This document shows positions 7,962-16,908 of a DNA stretch of 64,000 bases, one piece after another. The DNA is taken from the NCBI RefSeq assembly GCF_026340255.1, contig NZ_JAPEPJ010000002.1, forward strand, positions 1 through 64,000, given 5' to 3'. The stretch comes from Streptomyces sp. NBC_01408 (GTDB taxonomy: Bacteria > Actinomycetota > Actinomycetes > Streptomycetales > Streptomycetaceae). Positions within the stretch are counted from its first letter, which is position 1; each line of letters starts with the position of its first letter. Both the position numbers and the translations under genes were made by a program. The notes beneath the pieces were generated by a model. That model did no database searches and was not told where the DNA came from. It worked only from the letters and a program-made list of their open reading frames with translations.

Positions 7962-9596
7962 CGGATTGGGCAGTTCCGCCCACTGGTCGCCGGGGACGCC
8001 TGGGCTCAGCCGCATCAGGGTGAGCGCCTTGGTCGGCAGCGGGCCGGTCAGCAGGGCCTCGGTGTCGGCGGTGGGGGAGAGCCCGGCCGCCTGGGCGAGG
8101 AGTTCGGCGAAGGCGCCGGCCGAGCCCGCCGTGGCGCCGAGCGCCCCCGTCACCAGCGACCCGAACAGCTTGCGCCGCAGGGTGGTCACGTCGTCGGTGA
8201 CCAGCCGGCCCGACAGGGGCGGCACCGGCAGGCCGTGCCGCAGGAGCCGGGCGGGGCTGATGCGGATGTCGGCGAGGTCGCGGTAGACCAGCCGGACCGG
8301 CGCCCCGGTCGCGGAGACGACGACCAGGAGGTTCTGGCCGTGGGCCTCCAGGGCCACCCCGAGCTCCAGAGCGCGCAGGCACACCGAGAGCGCGAGGCGG
8401 GCGAAGGCGGCCTGCCAGGCGGCCGAACGGGCCGGCGGGAAGGCGGCCAGCGCCGCCACCGGGAGCACCCGCTCACCGGCGGAGGCGTCCGCGTACACCT
8501 CCGGCGGCTCGCGCAGCACGGCCGCCAGGTCCGGGCTGTGCGCGCTCGCCGCGCCGAGGGTGCGGGTGATGTGCAGCCGGCCGTCGAGCCGCTCGGACAG
8601 GGTCTCGGCGAAGGCGGAGACGGCCGCCGCCGTTTCGACGGAGTAGACCGAGATGTCCCGTACGGAGGAGGTCAGCCGGGTGCTCAGCGCGGTCTTCACA
8701 TGCGCCCCGCCGAGCAGGTCCGCCCCGCCGGCCTCGCCGGTACCGCCCGCCTCGCCGGCACCGCCCGCCCCGTCCGGCGCGGGTGCGAGGGTGCGCAGGG
8801 ACATCAGGGGATGCGCCGGGAATCCGCCCCGGACCCGCTCGTGGGTGAGCACGTGCTCCGCCTGCCACGGATGCACCGGGAGCAACAGCCGCCCCCCGTC
8901 CCGGAGCCGGGCCGGCCAGTCGCCGGTGACCACGCACTCCTCGGCCCGTACGGCGACCAGCCCCAGCTCCACCACCGGCCGGTGCTCCGGCGCGTACGCG
9001 AGCTGCTCGGCCACCGAGAAGCCGGGCCGGGAGCGGCAGTTGGGGTGGTACGGATGCCCGTCCACCACCCGCTGCTCCCATCCCCAGAGGGTCCGCGGGT
9101 CCTCCTCGGGCCCCTCCTCGCCGCCCGCCCGGGACAGCGCCAGCGAGGCCGTGCTGTCGTCCAGCTCGGCGGCGAACTCCTTGCCGTACGGCACGTCCAG
9201 CGCCGTCACCAGCCGGGCGGCCTGACGGTACGCCCTGCCGTCGAGCCGCAGCTCGCCGACGTACGCCCCGGTCGCGCAGGGATCCGGAAGCGGGCCCTCC
9301 AGCCGGCTGCCCCCGGCCAGTGTGAGCACCAGGCCGCCGGGCCCGCGCTCCCGGCTCACCACCCAGGGCAGGGGCTCGAAGGCCAACGCCCGCCACAGCC
9401 GGGTCAGTACGGCCGCCCGGGCGCCGCCGAGCGCCGCGGTGTACGCGGGGACGAGCGCGGGGCGTACGGAGGTCAGCCCGGCGGCGATCGCCTCCTCGGC
9501 CGGGGAAGCGGGCGCGTCGGCGCTCGGGTGCGTGCTGCGGTCCAGGGTCCTGTTCCTCTCAGGGGTACGGGCGGGGGCACGTGGGTACATCGCCAC
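7950..9596 (-). CDS. IucA/IucC-family NIS siderophore synthetase (first of divergent pair)
   Basis: A 548-residue ATP-dependent carboxylate-amine ligase of the aerobactin-synthetase type. Visible family motifs are DGHPYHPNCRSRPGF (nucleotide-binding HPxHP region), LPVHPWQAEHVL, KTALSTRLTSSVR, EAHGQNLLVV and the near-terminal LPTKALTLMR...LPNPL. The C-terminal VL and stop come from mobile element B; without it the gene would read on to Ala-Gly-Gly-stop, close to the LPNPLRG ending of its partner. The start is uncertain: GTG at the given end or the ATG two codons later. It would join citrate- or dicarboxylate-type acids to amines in siderophore assembly. Confidence 0.88.
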   Translation of the reverse strand: MAMYPRAPARTPERNRTLDRSTHPSADAPASPAEEAIAAGLTSVRPALVPAYTAALGGARAAVLTRLWRALAFEPLPWVVSRERGPGGLVLTLAGGSRLEGPLPDPCATGAYVGELRLDGRAYRQAARLVTALDVPYGKEFAAELDDSTASLALSRAGGEEGPEEDPRTLWGWEQRVVDGHPYHPNCRSRPGFSVAEQLAYAPEHRPVVELGLVAVRAEECVVTGDWPARLRDGGRLLLPVHPWQAEHVLTHERVRGGFPAHPLMSLRTLAPAPDGAGGAGEAGGTGEAGGADLLGGAHVKTALSTRLTSSVRDISVYSVETAAAVSAFAETLSERLDGRLHITRTLGAASAHSPDLAAVLREPPEVYADASAGERVLPVAALAAFPPARSAAWQAAFARLALSVCLRALELGVALEAHGQNLLVVVSATGAPVRLVYRDLADIRISPARLLRHGLPVPPLSGRLVTDDVTTLRRKLFGSLVTGALGATAGSAGAFAELLAQAAGLSPTADTEALLTGPLPTKALTLMRLSPGVPGDQWAELPNPLVL

Positions 9597-9599
9597 GAA

Positions 9600-9621
9600 G
9601 CGATGATCGGGTCATCATCGC
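9600..9621. promoter_or_regulatory. Inverted repeat between divergent NIS synthetase genes
   Basis: GCGATGAT-CGGGTC-ATCATCGC is a perfect 8-base dyad in the 56-base gap between the two starts, followed by another ATGATCAT. It is a plausible operator. It does not resemble the DmdR/IdeR iron box (TTAGGTTAGGCTCACCTAA), so iron control through that repressor is not supported here. Confidence 0.4.
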
Positions 9622-9652
9622 GGATACTGATGATCATGGCCGGTGATACGCC

Positions 9653-11224
9653 GTGAATCTCCGGCGCACCGCGACGGACCGATTGGAATCAGTGGACCTC
9701 AACACCCTCGCAGACGCATATGCTGCGACCCCGCTCCTGAACTGCCTGCTCAGAGAGGCCGCGGAGCCGGCCACGGAACACGGCGCGGGCACCCACCGGC
9801 TGCTCGGCAGCGGGCGGCTGCTGCGGGTGCGGGGCGGGCGCCGACCCGTACGGCCGGAGCTGCGTACGGCGGACGGCTGGCATCCGCTCAGCCACACCGA
9901 ACTGGTCAAACTCACCTCCGACGAACTGCGCCAGTACACCGGTGTGTCCAACGGCGAACTCCCCGTCGAAATGGCCGACAGCCGTGCGACCGTCGCCGCC
10001 CTGCTGACCGCCCGGGCCGGGGCCGCGCCCGCGCGGGACCCGTACCTGCGATCCGAGCAGTCCCTGGTCATGGGCCACCCGCACCACCCCGCGCCCAAGG
10101 CCCGGGGCGGAGCCCCGGCCGCGAGCTGGCTGCCGTACGCGCCCGAGGCCCACGCCCGCTTCCCGCTGGTCTTCCTGGCACTGCGCGAGGACCAGGCGGT
10201 CGAGGAGGGCGGCCCGGCGGCCGCCGCGGCGCTCGACTCGCTGGCCGACGTCCTCGACGGGCCGCGCCCGCCCGCCGGTTACCGGCTGCTGCCCGCCCAC
10301 CCCTGGCAGCTCGACCTGGTCGGAGCCCGGCGCGCGGTGCGCGAGGCCTTCGCCGACGGGCGGCTGCTGCGGCTCGGTGAGAGCCGGCTGCCCGCCTGGC
10401 CCACCGCTTCGATCCGGACCCTGTACGTGCCGGACCCGGCCGCCGACCTGTTCGTGAAGTTCAGCCTCGACGTCCGCATCACCAACGACGTGCGCCGGCT
10501 CTGGCGGCACGACCTGCTGACGCTGCGCCGCACCGACGCCGCGGCCGCCGCCGGCTTCGCCGCCCTGCGCGCCACCGGATCGGACGCGGCCTGGCTCGCC
10601 GACCGCGGCTACCGCACCGCGGGCTTCGCCTTCGAGGAACTGGCCGTGCTGGTCCGCGACGGCCTGCACGCGCACATACGGCCCGGGGCCACGCCGCTGC
10701 TGGCCGCCGCGCTCGCCGAGAGCGACCCCGGGAACCCGCTGGCGCGCACCGCCGACCCGGCCGGCTGGTGGCGGGCGTACCTGCGCCAGGTCGTGCCGCC
10801 GGTGCTGGAGCTGTTCGCCCGGCACGGGGTGGTGCTGGAGGCCCACCTCCAGAACACCCTCGTCGCCTTCGACGCGTCGGGCACGCCGGTGCAGGCCCTC
10901 TTCCGGGACGCGGAAGGGGTGAAGCTCATGCCGGACCTGGACCGTGCGGCCGCCTGGCAGCGGCTGGTCTACTGCCTGGTCGTCAACCACCTGATGGAGA
11001 TCGCGGGGGCGCTGGCCGAACGGCATCCGGACGTCTCGCCGTTCGTGTGGCCCGCCGTACGCGAGGAGTTCCTGCGCTACGACGCCACCCGCGGCCTCCC
11101 CGAGACGGCGGAGCTCCTCGCCGCCCCGGCCCTGCCCGCCAAGACCAACCTGCTGCTGCGCTGGACGCGGGCGGACGGGGCGGCCGCCCGCTATCTGCCG
11201 CTGCCGAACCCGCTGCGGGGGTAG
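9653..11224 (+). CDS. IucA/IucC-family NIS siderophore synthetase (second of divergent pair)
   Basis: A 523-residue protein with the full family pattern: MGHPHHPAPKARGG (ATP-binding), LPAHPWQLDLV, ASIRTLYVPD, FVKFSLDVRITNDVRRLW (Lys and Arg around phosphate), LEAHLQNTLVAFD, RDAEGVKLMP and the terminal LLLRWT...LPLPNPLRG. Start choice is uncertain: GTG as given, or a GTG twelve codons later. Two synthetases without an obvious amine-forming decarboxylase, transporter or reductase nearby suggest that the rest of the siderophore pathway is elsewhere. Confidence 0.9.
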   Translation: MNLRRTATDRLESVDLNTLADAYAATPLLNCLLREAAEPATEHGAGTHRLLGSGRLLRVRGGRRPVRPELRTADGWHPLSHTELVKLTSDELRQYTGVSNGELPVEMADSRATVAALLTARAGAAPARDPYLRSEQSLVMGHPHHPAPKARGGAPAASWLPYAPEAHARFPLVFLALREDQAVEEGGPAAAAALDSLADVLDGPRPPAGYRLLPAHPWQLDLVGARRAVREAFADGRLLRLGESRLPAWPTASIRTLYVPDPAADLFVKFSLDVRITNDVRRLWRHDLLTLRRTDAAAAAGFAALRATGSDAAWLADRGYRTAGFAFEELAVLVRDGLHAHIRPGATPLLAAALAESDPGNPLARTADPAGWWRAYLRQVVPPVLELFARHGVVLEAHLQNTLVAFDASGTPVQALFRDAEGVKLMPDLDRAAAWQRLVYCLVVNHLMEIAGALAERHPDVSPFVWPAVREEFLRYDATRGLPETAELLAAPALPAKTNLLLRWTRADGAAARYLPLPNPLRG

Positions 11225-11324
11225 GCCCCCCGAAGGGGCGGCCGGAGCCGGCGGGCCGGAGCGGGAGCCCGGGGGTGCGGAATCGGCCAAGGTGGGTCCC
11301 GTACCCACGTCCCCCTCACCCAGA

Positions 11325-11334
11325 GGTATAGACC
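11325..11334. promoter_or_regulatory. Candidate GntR/HutC-type operator GGTATAGACC
   Basis: GGTATAGACC sits about 60 bases before the GntR gene and resembles the TGGTNTAGACCA operators of HutC-subfamily regulators. It overlaps a second dyad, GACCAA-TGCTACG-TTGGTC (11331-11349). The position suggests autoregulation of the downstream gene. Confidence 0.5.
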
Positions 11335-11392
11335 AATGCTACGTTGGTCGGGCAGACCGCGCAGTCCTTGACCACCCGTCAGAGGAGAAGCC

Positions 11393-12142
11393 ATGCCCTC
11401 CCCTTCGCGGGGCGGCGGCCCGGCCGCCATGCCCAAGTACCAGCGGATCGCCGCAGCGCTGCGCCGCGATCTCGACCGCGCCGCACACGCCCCCGGCGGC
11501 CGACTGCCCTCCGAACGGAGTCTGGCCGCCCGCTATCAGGTCAACCGGCAGACGATCCGGGCCGCGCTGCAACACCTGCGCGAGGACGGACTCGTCGTCA
11601 CCGGACGCAGGGGCAGCCGCCCCGTCGGCATCGCCGCCGGAGCACGGCCGGCCGCCCACCCGGCGCCGCCGGTCTCCGCGCCGGGTGAGAGCCGGCTCAC
11701 GCTGGTCACCGTGCCGCCCTCGCTCGCCGCCCTGCTCGGCATGGGCGGCGGGGACCGCACCCTGGTCCACCACCGGCGCGAACGCGGCCCGGCGGGAGAG
11801 GTCGTCCGGCACGCCGTCACCTACCTCAGTCCGGGTGTCGTCGCGCGGATCCCCGAACTGGCCCGCTACGGCGACCGGGCCGCCGCCGTACGAGACGAGG
11901 ACCTCGGCCCCCTGCACCGCTGGCTCGAACGGGCCGCGGCGGACGGCCGGCTCGCCGAGACCATCACCATGACCCGCACCACCCACCCCCAGGGCCCCTC
12001 GCCGGCCTGCGGGCTGACCGTCCGCCGCACCCTGCACGACTCCTCGGGGCGCCTGCTGGCCGTCACCGACCTGGCCTTCCCCTCCTGGGACCGGCTGACC
12101 TTCCACCGCGACCCCGCCGAGTCCGGCTTCTGCGTGATCTAG
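11393..12142 (+). CDS. GntR-family transcriptional regulator (HutC-like)
   Basis: A 249-residue protein. The N-terminal winged helix (about residues 15-75) has the GntR signature LPSERSLAARYQVNRQTIRAAL followed by the wing GLVVTGRRGSR. The C-terminal half has a UTRA-like fold (VRHAVTYLSP..., ending WDRLTFHRD) that would bind a small effector. A HutC-type operator lies upstream. The target beyond itself is unknown; the flanking siderophore synthetase gene is one candidate. Confidence 0.88.
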   Translation: MPSPSRGGGPAAMPKYQRIAAALRRDLDRAAHAPGGRLPSERSLAARYQVNRQTIRAALQHLREDGLVVTGRRGSRPVGIAAGARPAAHPAPPVSAPGESRLTLVTVPPSLAALLGMGGGDRTLVHHRRERGPAGEVVRHAVTYLSPGVVARIPELARYGDRAAAVRDEDLGPLHRWLERAAADGRLAETITMTRTTHPQGPSPACGLTVRRTLHDSSGRLLAVTDLAFPSWDRLTFHRDPAESGFCVI

Positions 12143-12179
12143 GGCAGTGACCGCACTGTGCGCGGCTCCTTGCGGGTCC

Positions 12180-12593
12180 CTACGCCTCGCCCGGTGCCCC
12201 CTGCTCGACGGCGAGGTCCGGGGCCGGGGGGAGACCGAGGAGGTCCGTCGCCTCGGGGCCGGTGATGTCCGGGGGGAGGGGCGGGGCGTCCGGGTCCGAG
12301 GCCGCGCCGGTCAGCAGGGCGAGCAGTCCGGCCACTTGGACCCCGGCCTCCGCGGGGTGGCGGAAGACGGCCCCCGGGGAGATCTCGTACCGGTTGCGCC
12401 GGCCGTCGCGGGCGCGCCGCAGGTACCCGTCCGACTCCAGGTCGGTGACGATCGTCTGCACGGTGCGTTCGGTCAGTCCGCAGACCGTGGCGACATCCCT
12501 GAGCCGCACGGCCGGGTCCCGGGCGATGGCCACCAGAACTCGTGCGTGATTAGTCAGAAATGTCCAATTTTGACGCTGCGACATACTCCCCAT
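12180..12593 (-). CDS. Winged-helix transcriptional regulator, 137 residues
   Basis: A small DNA-binding protein. Residues 10-80 form a MarR/HTH_24-like winged helix (NHARVLVAIARDP, LRDVATVCGLTERTVQTIV, DGYLRRARDGRRNRYEI), with a short Pro-rich tail (PPLPPDITGPEATDLLG). The start is the ATG of MGSMSQ; the second ATG three codons on is also possible. It is convergent with the GntR gene and divergent from the sigma factor gene, with about 145 bases between starts, so it may control the sigma factor. Confidence 0.82.
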   Translation of the reverse strand: MGSMSQRQNWTFLTNHARVLVAIARDPAVRLRDVATVCGLTERTVQTIVTDLESDGYLRRARDGRRNRYEISPGAVFRHPAEAGVQVAGLLALLTGAASDPDAPPLPPDITGPEATDLLGLPPAPDLAVEQGAPGEA

Positions 12594-12738
12594 GCGCACA
12601 TGATGCGATAGGCGATTCACGTGTTGCAAGACGCGAAACGGATTTCCGGTAATTCTTGACGTACGAGCAGAAGAGGTCCACCATCTACGGCAGTCAAGGT
12701 CCCGCGCCGCAAGCCGACAAGCCCAAGGAGCGAACCCC

Positions 12739-13713
12739 ATGCCGGTCCCTGCCCCGTCCTCCCCTACCGCCCCCGCTGCCGCCCCCGCCGTCTCCGCCGC
12801 CGTTCCGTGCCCCCGCCGCAGCGCCGAGGCCGCCCGGATCGCGGGTCTGCCCCGGATCGACGAGCCCCGGGAAGTGGCCCCCGCGGACGCGAGGGAGCTG
12901 TCGAAGGTCTTCTTCCGGCGGCTGCGCGAACTGACCGAGGGCACGCCGGAGTACCAGTACGTCCGCAACACGCTCATTGAGATGAACGCCTCACTCGTCC
13001 AGTACGCGGTACGCCGCTTCCGCAGCCGCGGCGACGGCGGCGACATCGAGGACATCGTCCAGGTCGGCACCATCGGCCTGATCAAGGCCATCGACCGCTT
13101 CGATCCGGCTCGCGAGAACGAGTTCTCCACGCTGGCCATGCCGTACATCACAGGCGAGATCAAGCGGCACTTCCGCGACACCTCCTGGGCCGTCCGCGTC
13201 CCGCGCCGGCTCCAGGAGCTGCGCATCGACATAGCCAAGGCGAAGGAGGAGCTGACCGTCACACTCGACCGCTCGCCCACCGTCGCCGACCTCGCCGACC
13301 GCCTCTGCCTCTCGGACGAGGAAGTCATAGAGGGTCTCGTCGCCGCCAACGGCCACACCAGCGGCTCCCTGGACGCGCCGCACGCCGAACACGGCGAAGG
13401 CTCGACCGAGGGCCACACCCTCGCCGACGTCATGGGCGAGGAGGAGCCGGCCATGGAACTGGTCGAGGACATCCAGACCCTCGCGCCGCTGCTGGAGGAG
13501 CTCAGCGACCGCGAGCGCCGCATGCTGCGGATGCGCTTCGGCGAGGAGCTGACCCAGGCCCAGATCGGCGCCGCCCTCGGCATCTCGCAGATGCAGGTCT
13601 CCCGGCTGCTCACCCGCCTCCTGGCCCACCTGCGCATCTCCATGCTGGAGGACCCCGCGGATCCGGCGGACCCCGCGTCGCACGCGGCCGAAACCGCCGC
13701 GGGCCAGGCCTGA
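12739..13713 (+). CDS. SigB/SigF-family RNA polymerase sigma factor
   Basis: A 324-residue sigma-70 factor of the SigB/SigF/SigG group. After a Pro/Ala-rich N-terminal tail, region 2 reads NTLIEMNASLVQYAVRRF and DIVQVGTIGLIKAIDRFDP. Region 3 follows from VPRRLQELRIDI, and region 4 ends with LTQAQIGAALGISQMQVSRL. Streptomyces has several such factors, normally held by anti-sigma kinases and used in osmotic stress and development. No anti-sigma gene is adjacent. The next operon is a compatible-solute transporter, which fits osmotic control by inference. Confidence 0.93.
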   Translation: MPVPAPSSPTAPAAAPAVSAAVPCPRRSAEAARIAGLPRIDEPREVAPADARELSKVFFRRLRELTEGTPEYQYVRNTLIEMNASLVQYAVRRFRSRGDGGDIEDIVQVGTIGLIKAIDRFDPARENEFSTLAMPYITGEIKRHFRDTSWAVRVPRRLQELRIDIAKAKEELTVTLDRSPTVADLADRLCLSDEEVIEGLVAANGHTSGSLDAPHAEHGEGSTEGHTLADVMGEEEPAMELVEDIQTLAPLLEELSDRERRMLRMRFGEELTQAQIGAALGISQMQVSRLLTRLLAHLRISMLEDPADPADPASHAAETAAGQA

Positions 13714-13758
13714 CGCGGGCCGGCCCGGACAGACCGGGCCTGACGCGCAGCAAGCCCC

Positions 13759-13816
13759 ACACCCTCGTACTGGTTGACCCGGCGGACCACCGCCGGGTCA
13801 ACCAGTACGAGGGTGT
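13759..13816 (+). terminator. Terminator hairpin after the sigma factor gene
   Basis: A 58-base nearly perfect inverted repeat (ACACCCTCGTACTGGTTGAC and its complement) is followed by CTTTCG. The T run is three bases here and five in the other copy. It lies 45 bases after the sigma factor stop and isolates it from the transporter operon. Confidence 0.85.
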
Positions 13817-13924
13817 CTTTCGTCACACCCCGGTCCGCCGGGTCCAACGGGCCCCGCACGTGAGGTGGGTCACCTCCACGTTTGCCCGGGCGAATGCCGG
13901 GCACCCGCGCAGCTGGAGCGGACC

Positions 13925-13956
13925 CGTGCCCTCCGGCAGACCTGCCGGAGGGCACG
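13925..13956 (+). promoter_or_regulatory. Leader hairpin upstream of betaine ABC operon
   Basis: CGTGCCCTCCGGCAG-AC-CTGCCGGAGGGCACG is a perfect 15-base stem about 85 bases before the GTG start. It has no following T run, so it is more likely an attenuator or mRNA-stability element than a simple terminator. In the other arm one base change (A to C) breaks a pair near its base. Confidence 0.45.
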
Positions 13957-14041
13957 GCGCACGCGGGCCGATCCCGTCCCGCTCTACGGCCCGCCGGCCC
14001 CGCCAGGCGCACGCCGTCCCCGTACGACCCGCGAGGTTTAT

Positions 14042-15103
14042 GTGTCCACGCTCCAGGCCGAGCACGTGTACAAGGTGTTCGGAAGACGACCCGGCGACGC
14101 CGCCGCCGCGGTCCGCGCGCTCGAAGGCGGCGCGGGCCGCGACGAGCTGCGGTCCGGCGGAACGACGGCTGCGGTCATCGACGCCTCCTTCAGCGTCGAG
14201 CCCGGCCAGATCTTCGTCGTCATGGGTCTGTCGGGCTCCGGCAAGTCCACGCTGCTGCGCATGCTCAACGGACTGCTGGCGCCCACCGCTGGACGCATCC
14301 TCTTCGACGGGCAGGACCTCACCGCGCTCAGTGCGCGCGAGCTGCGCCGCGTACGGTCCACGAAGATCAGCATGGTCTTCCAGCACTTCGCCCTCTTCCC
14401 GCACCGCGACGTGCTGGAGAACGCCGCCTACGGGCTGGAGGTCCAGGGCGTGCCCCGGGCCGAGCGCGAGCGGCGCGCCGCCGAGGCGCTGGCCCTGTGC
14501 GGGCTCGAAGGCTGGGAGAAGTCCTGGCCCGACGAGCTGTCCGGCGGCATGCAGCAGCGCGTCGGCCTCGCCCGCGCCCTGGCCACCGACGCGGAGCTGC
14601 TGCTGATGGACGAGTCCTTCAGCGCACTCGACCCGCTGATCCGCCGCGACATGCAGGACCAGCTGCTCGAACTCCAGCACCGCCTCAAGAAGACCATCGT
14701 CTTCATCACCCACGACCTCAACGAGGCCATGCGCCTGGGCGACGGCATCGCGGTGATGCGCGACGGCCGCATCGTCCAGCAGGGCACCGCCGAGGACATC
14801 CTCACCCGCCCCGCCGACGAGTACGTCGCCTCCTTCATCCAGGACGTGGACCGCTCGCGCGTGCTCACGGCCGACGCCGTCATGGACGAGCCCCCCACCG
14901 GGGTCGAGCCCTGCGGCTGCCCCACCGTCAGCGCCGACACCCCGCTCGCCGACCTGTGCTCCGTCAGCGCCCGCGTCCCGCACCCGGTCGCCGTCACCGA
15001 CGCGGACGGCGCCGTCGTCGGCTCCGTGCCGCAGGACCGTCTCATCGCCTTCATCGGTGACGAACAACGGCCCCCGATGGCCTGCGTGGAGGTGGCCGCC
15101 TGA
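14042..15103 (+). CDS. Glycine betaine/proline-type ABC transporter ATP-binding protein
   Basis: A 353-residue ATPase of the ProV/OpuAA class. Walker A is GLSGSGKST, the Q-loop region is MVFQHFALFPH, the signature is LSGGMQQRV, Walker B is LLLMDESFSALDP and the switch His is in ITHDL. The C-terminal 80 residues look like a single shortened CBS module (GVEPCGCPTVSADTPLADL). The GTG start follows GAGGT. An insertion of about 25 residues before Walker A (EGGAGRDELRSGG) is unusual. The gene overlaps the permease start (TGATG), so the two are coupled. Its role is to power uptake of compatible solutes under osmotic stress. Confidence 0.92.
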   Translation: MSTLQAEHVYKVFGRRPGDAAAAVRALEGGAGRDELRSGGTTAAVIDASFSVEPGQIFVVMGLSGSGKSTLLRMLNGLLAPTAGRILFDGQDLTALSARELRRVRSTKISMVFQHFALFPHRDVLENAAYGLEVQGVPRAERERRAAEALALCGLEGWEKSWPDELSGGMQQRVGLARALATDAELLLMDESFSALDPLIRRDMQDQLLELQHRLKKTIVFITHDLNEAMRLGDGIAVMRDGRIVQQGTAEDILTRPADEYVASFIQDVDRSRVLTADAVMDEPPTGVEPCGCPTVSADTPLADLCSVSARVPHPVAVTDADGAVVGSVPQDRLIAFIGDEQRPPMACVEVAA

Positions 15104-16896
15104 TGCCCCGCCTCAACCTCGGCGCCTGGGTCGACAGCGGTGTCGACTTCCTCCAGCGCCACCTGTCCTGGCTGTTCGACGCCATCAGCGCGCTCGTCAC
15201 CGGGCTCTACGACGGCATCGACGCCGTCCTGTCCGCCCCCGCCCCGCTGCTCTTCGCGGGCATCCTCGCCGTCGCCGCCTGGTGGCTGCGCGGTCTGCTG
15301 GCGGGCCTGCTCGCCTTCGCGGGTTTCGCCCTCGTCGACTCCGTCGGCCTGTGGTCCGAAGCCATGTCCACGCTGTCCCTGGTCCTGGTCGCCACCCTGG
15401 TCACGCTGGTGTTCGCGATCCCGCTGGGCATCTGGGCCTCGCGCTCCGACCGGGTCAGCGCGGTCCTGCGGCCGGTCCTGGACTTCATGCAGACCATGCC
15501 GGCCATGGTCTACCTGATCCCCGGCATCATCTTCTTCGGGGTGGGCGTGGTGCCCGGCATCATCGCCACCATCATCTTCTCGCTGCCGCCGGGCGTCCGG
15601 ATGACCGAGCTCGGCATCCGCCAGGTCGACGGGGAACTGGTCGAAGCCGCCGAGGCCTTCGGCACCACCCCGCGCGACACCCTCGTACGCGTCCAGCTCC
15701 CGCTGGCCCTGCCCACGATCTTGGCGGGCGTCAACCAGGTCATCATGCTGGGCCTGTCCATGGTCGTCATCGCCGGCATGGTCGGCGGCGGCGGACTCGG
15801 CGGGGCCGTCTACAAGGCCATCGGCAACGTCGACATCGGTCTCGGCTTCGAGGCGGGCGTCTCCATCGTCATCCTCGCCATGTACCTGGACCGGATGACC
15901 GGGGCGCTCGGCCGCCAGGTCTCCCCGCTGGGCCGCCGTACGCTGGCCAAGGCGCGGGCCGCCGCGACCGGCGCCGCCAAGGTGTGGAACCACCGTCCCC
16001 AGCCCGCGTACGCGATCACCGGGGCCGTGGTCCTCGCCCTCGTCGCGGGCGGCCTGAACACCTTCGGCGGCCCGGCCCGCGAGGACGGCCCCGCCGGGGC
16101 CGCGGACATCGGCAAGGGCCGAACCGTCTCCATCGGCTACATCCCGTGGGACGAGGGCATCGCCTCCACCTTCCTGTGGAAGGAACTCCTCGAGCGCCGC
16201 GGCTTCAAGGTCGACACCCGCCAGCTGGAGGCCGGCGCGCTCTACACCGGCCTGGCCGGAGGCCAGCTCGACTTCCAGACCGACGCCTGGCTGCCCGTCA
16301 CCCACGCCCAGTACTGGGAGAAGTACGGGAACAAGCTGGAGGACCTCGGCTCCTGGTACGGCCCCACCTCGCTGGAGCTGTCCGTGCCCTCGTACGTGAA
16401 GGACGTGCGCTCGCTCGCCGACCTCAAGGGCAAGTCCGGGCAGTTCAAGGGCCGGATCATCGGCATCGAGCCGAGCGCCGGGGTCATGTCGATCCTGAAG
16501 GACAAGGTCCTCAAGGAGTACGGGCTCGACGCCGAGTACCAGGTCGTCGACGGCTCCACCCCCGGCATGCTCGCCGAGCTCAAGCGGGCGTACGACAAGA
16601 AGGAGCCCGTGGTGGCCGTGCTGTGGTCGCCGCACTGGGCGTACTCCTCGTACGAGCTGACCAAGCTGGAGGACCCGAAGGGGGTCTGGGGCACCGGCGA
16701 CGGGATCCACACCCTCGCCCGCAAGGGCTTCGCCGAGGACGAGCCGAAGGTGGCCGAATGGCTGCGTTCCTTCAAGCTCACCGAGGAGCAGCTCACCGGC
16801 CTGGAGGCGAAGATCCAGGAGACCGGCAAGGGCAAGGAGCAGCAGGCGGTCCGTGCCTGGCTGGCCGACCACCCCGAGATCGACCAGCTGGCCTGA
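15103..16896 (+). CDS. Betaine-type ABC transporter permease fused to substrate-binding domain
   Basis: A 597-residue fusion like OpuABC. The N-terminal half is a ProW-like permease with about seven membrane segments and the EAA loop EAAEAFGTTPRDTLVRVQLP. After a final membrane helix (AYAITGAVVLALVAGGL) the C-terminal OpuAC-type binding domain faces outside, with GYIPWDEGIASTFLWKELLE and the aromatic-rich AVLWSPHWAYSSYELTKLEDP expected for a quaternary-amine pocket. This left copy is intact, while the right one is frameshifted. Confidence 0.93.
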   Translation: MPRLNLGAWVDSGVDFLQRHLSWLFDAISALVTGLYDGIDAVLSAPAPLLFAGILAVAAWWLRGLLAGLLAFAGFALVDSVGLWSEAMSTLSLVLVATLVTLVFAIPLGIWASRSDRVSAVLRPVLDFMQTMPAMVYLIPGIIFFGVGVVPGIIATIIFSLPPGVRMTELGIRQVDGELVEAAEAFGTTPRDTLVRVQLPLALPTILAGVNQVIMLGLSMVVIAGMVGGGGLGGAVYKAIGNVDIGLGFEAGVSIVILAMYLDRMTGALGRQVSPLGRRTLAKARAAATGAAKVWNHRPQPAYAITGAVVLALVAGGLNTFGGPAREDGPAGAADIGKGRTVSIGYIPWDEGIASTFLWKELLERRGFKVDTRQLEAGALYTGLAGGQLDFQTDAWLPVTHAQYWEKYGNKLEDLGSWYGPTSLELSVPSYVKDVRSLADLKGKSGQFKGRIIGIEPSAGVMSILKDKVLKEYGLDAEYQVVDGSTPGMLAELKRAYDKKEPVVAVLWSPHWAYSSYELTKLEDPKGVWGTGDGIHTLARKGFAEDEPKVAEWLRSFKLTEEQLTGLEAKIQETGKGKEQQAVRAWLADHPEIDQLA

Positions 16897-16908
16897 CGGC
16901 CGGGTGAA

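Larger units (their letters stand above)
13714..14041. promoter_or_regulatory. Intergenic region and leader of the compatible-solute operon
   Basis: About 330 bases without a gene. It contains the sigma factor terminator, a dyad GTGAGGTG-GGT-CACCTCCAC at 13860-13879 that may be an operator, and a leader hairpin at 13925-13956. Two substitutions relative to the other arm fall here (13954 and 14000). I recognise no known riboswitch. Confidence 0.45.

Noticed and set aside
13925..13956. Leader hairpin as a known riboswitch
   Set aside because: It is a simple perfect stem without conserved riboswitch elements that I can recognise.
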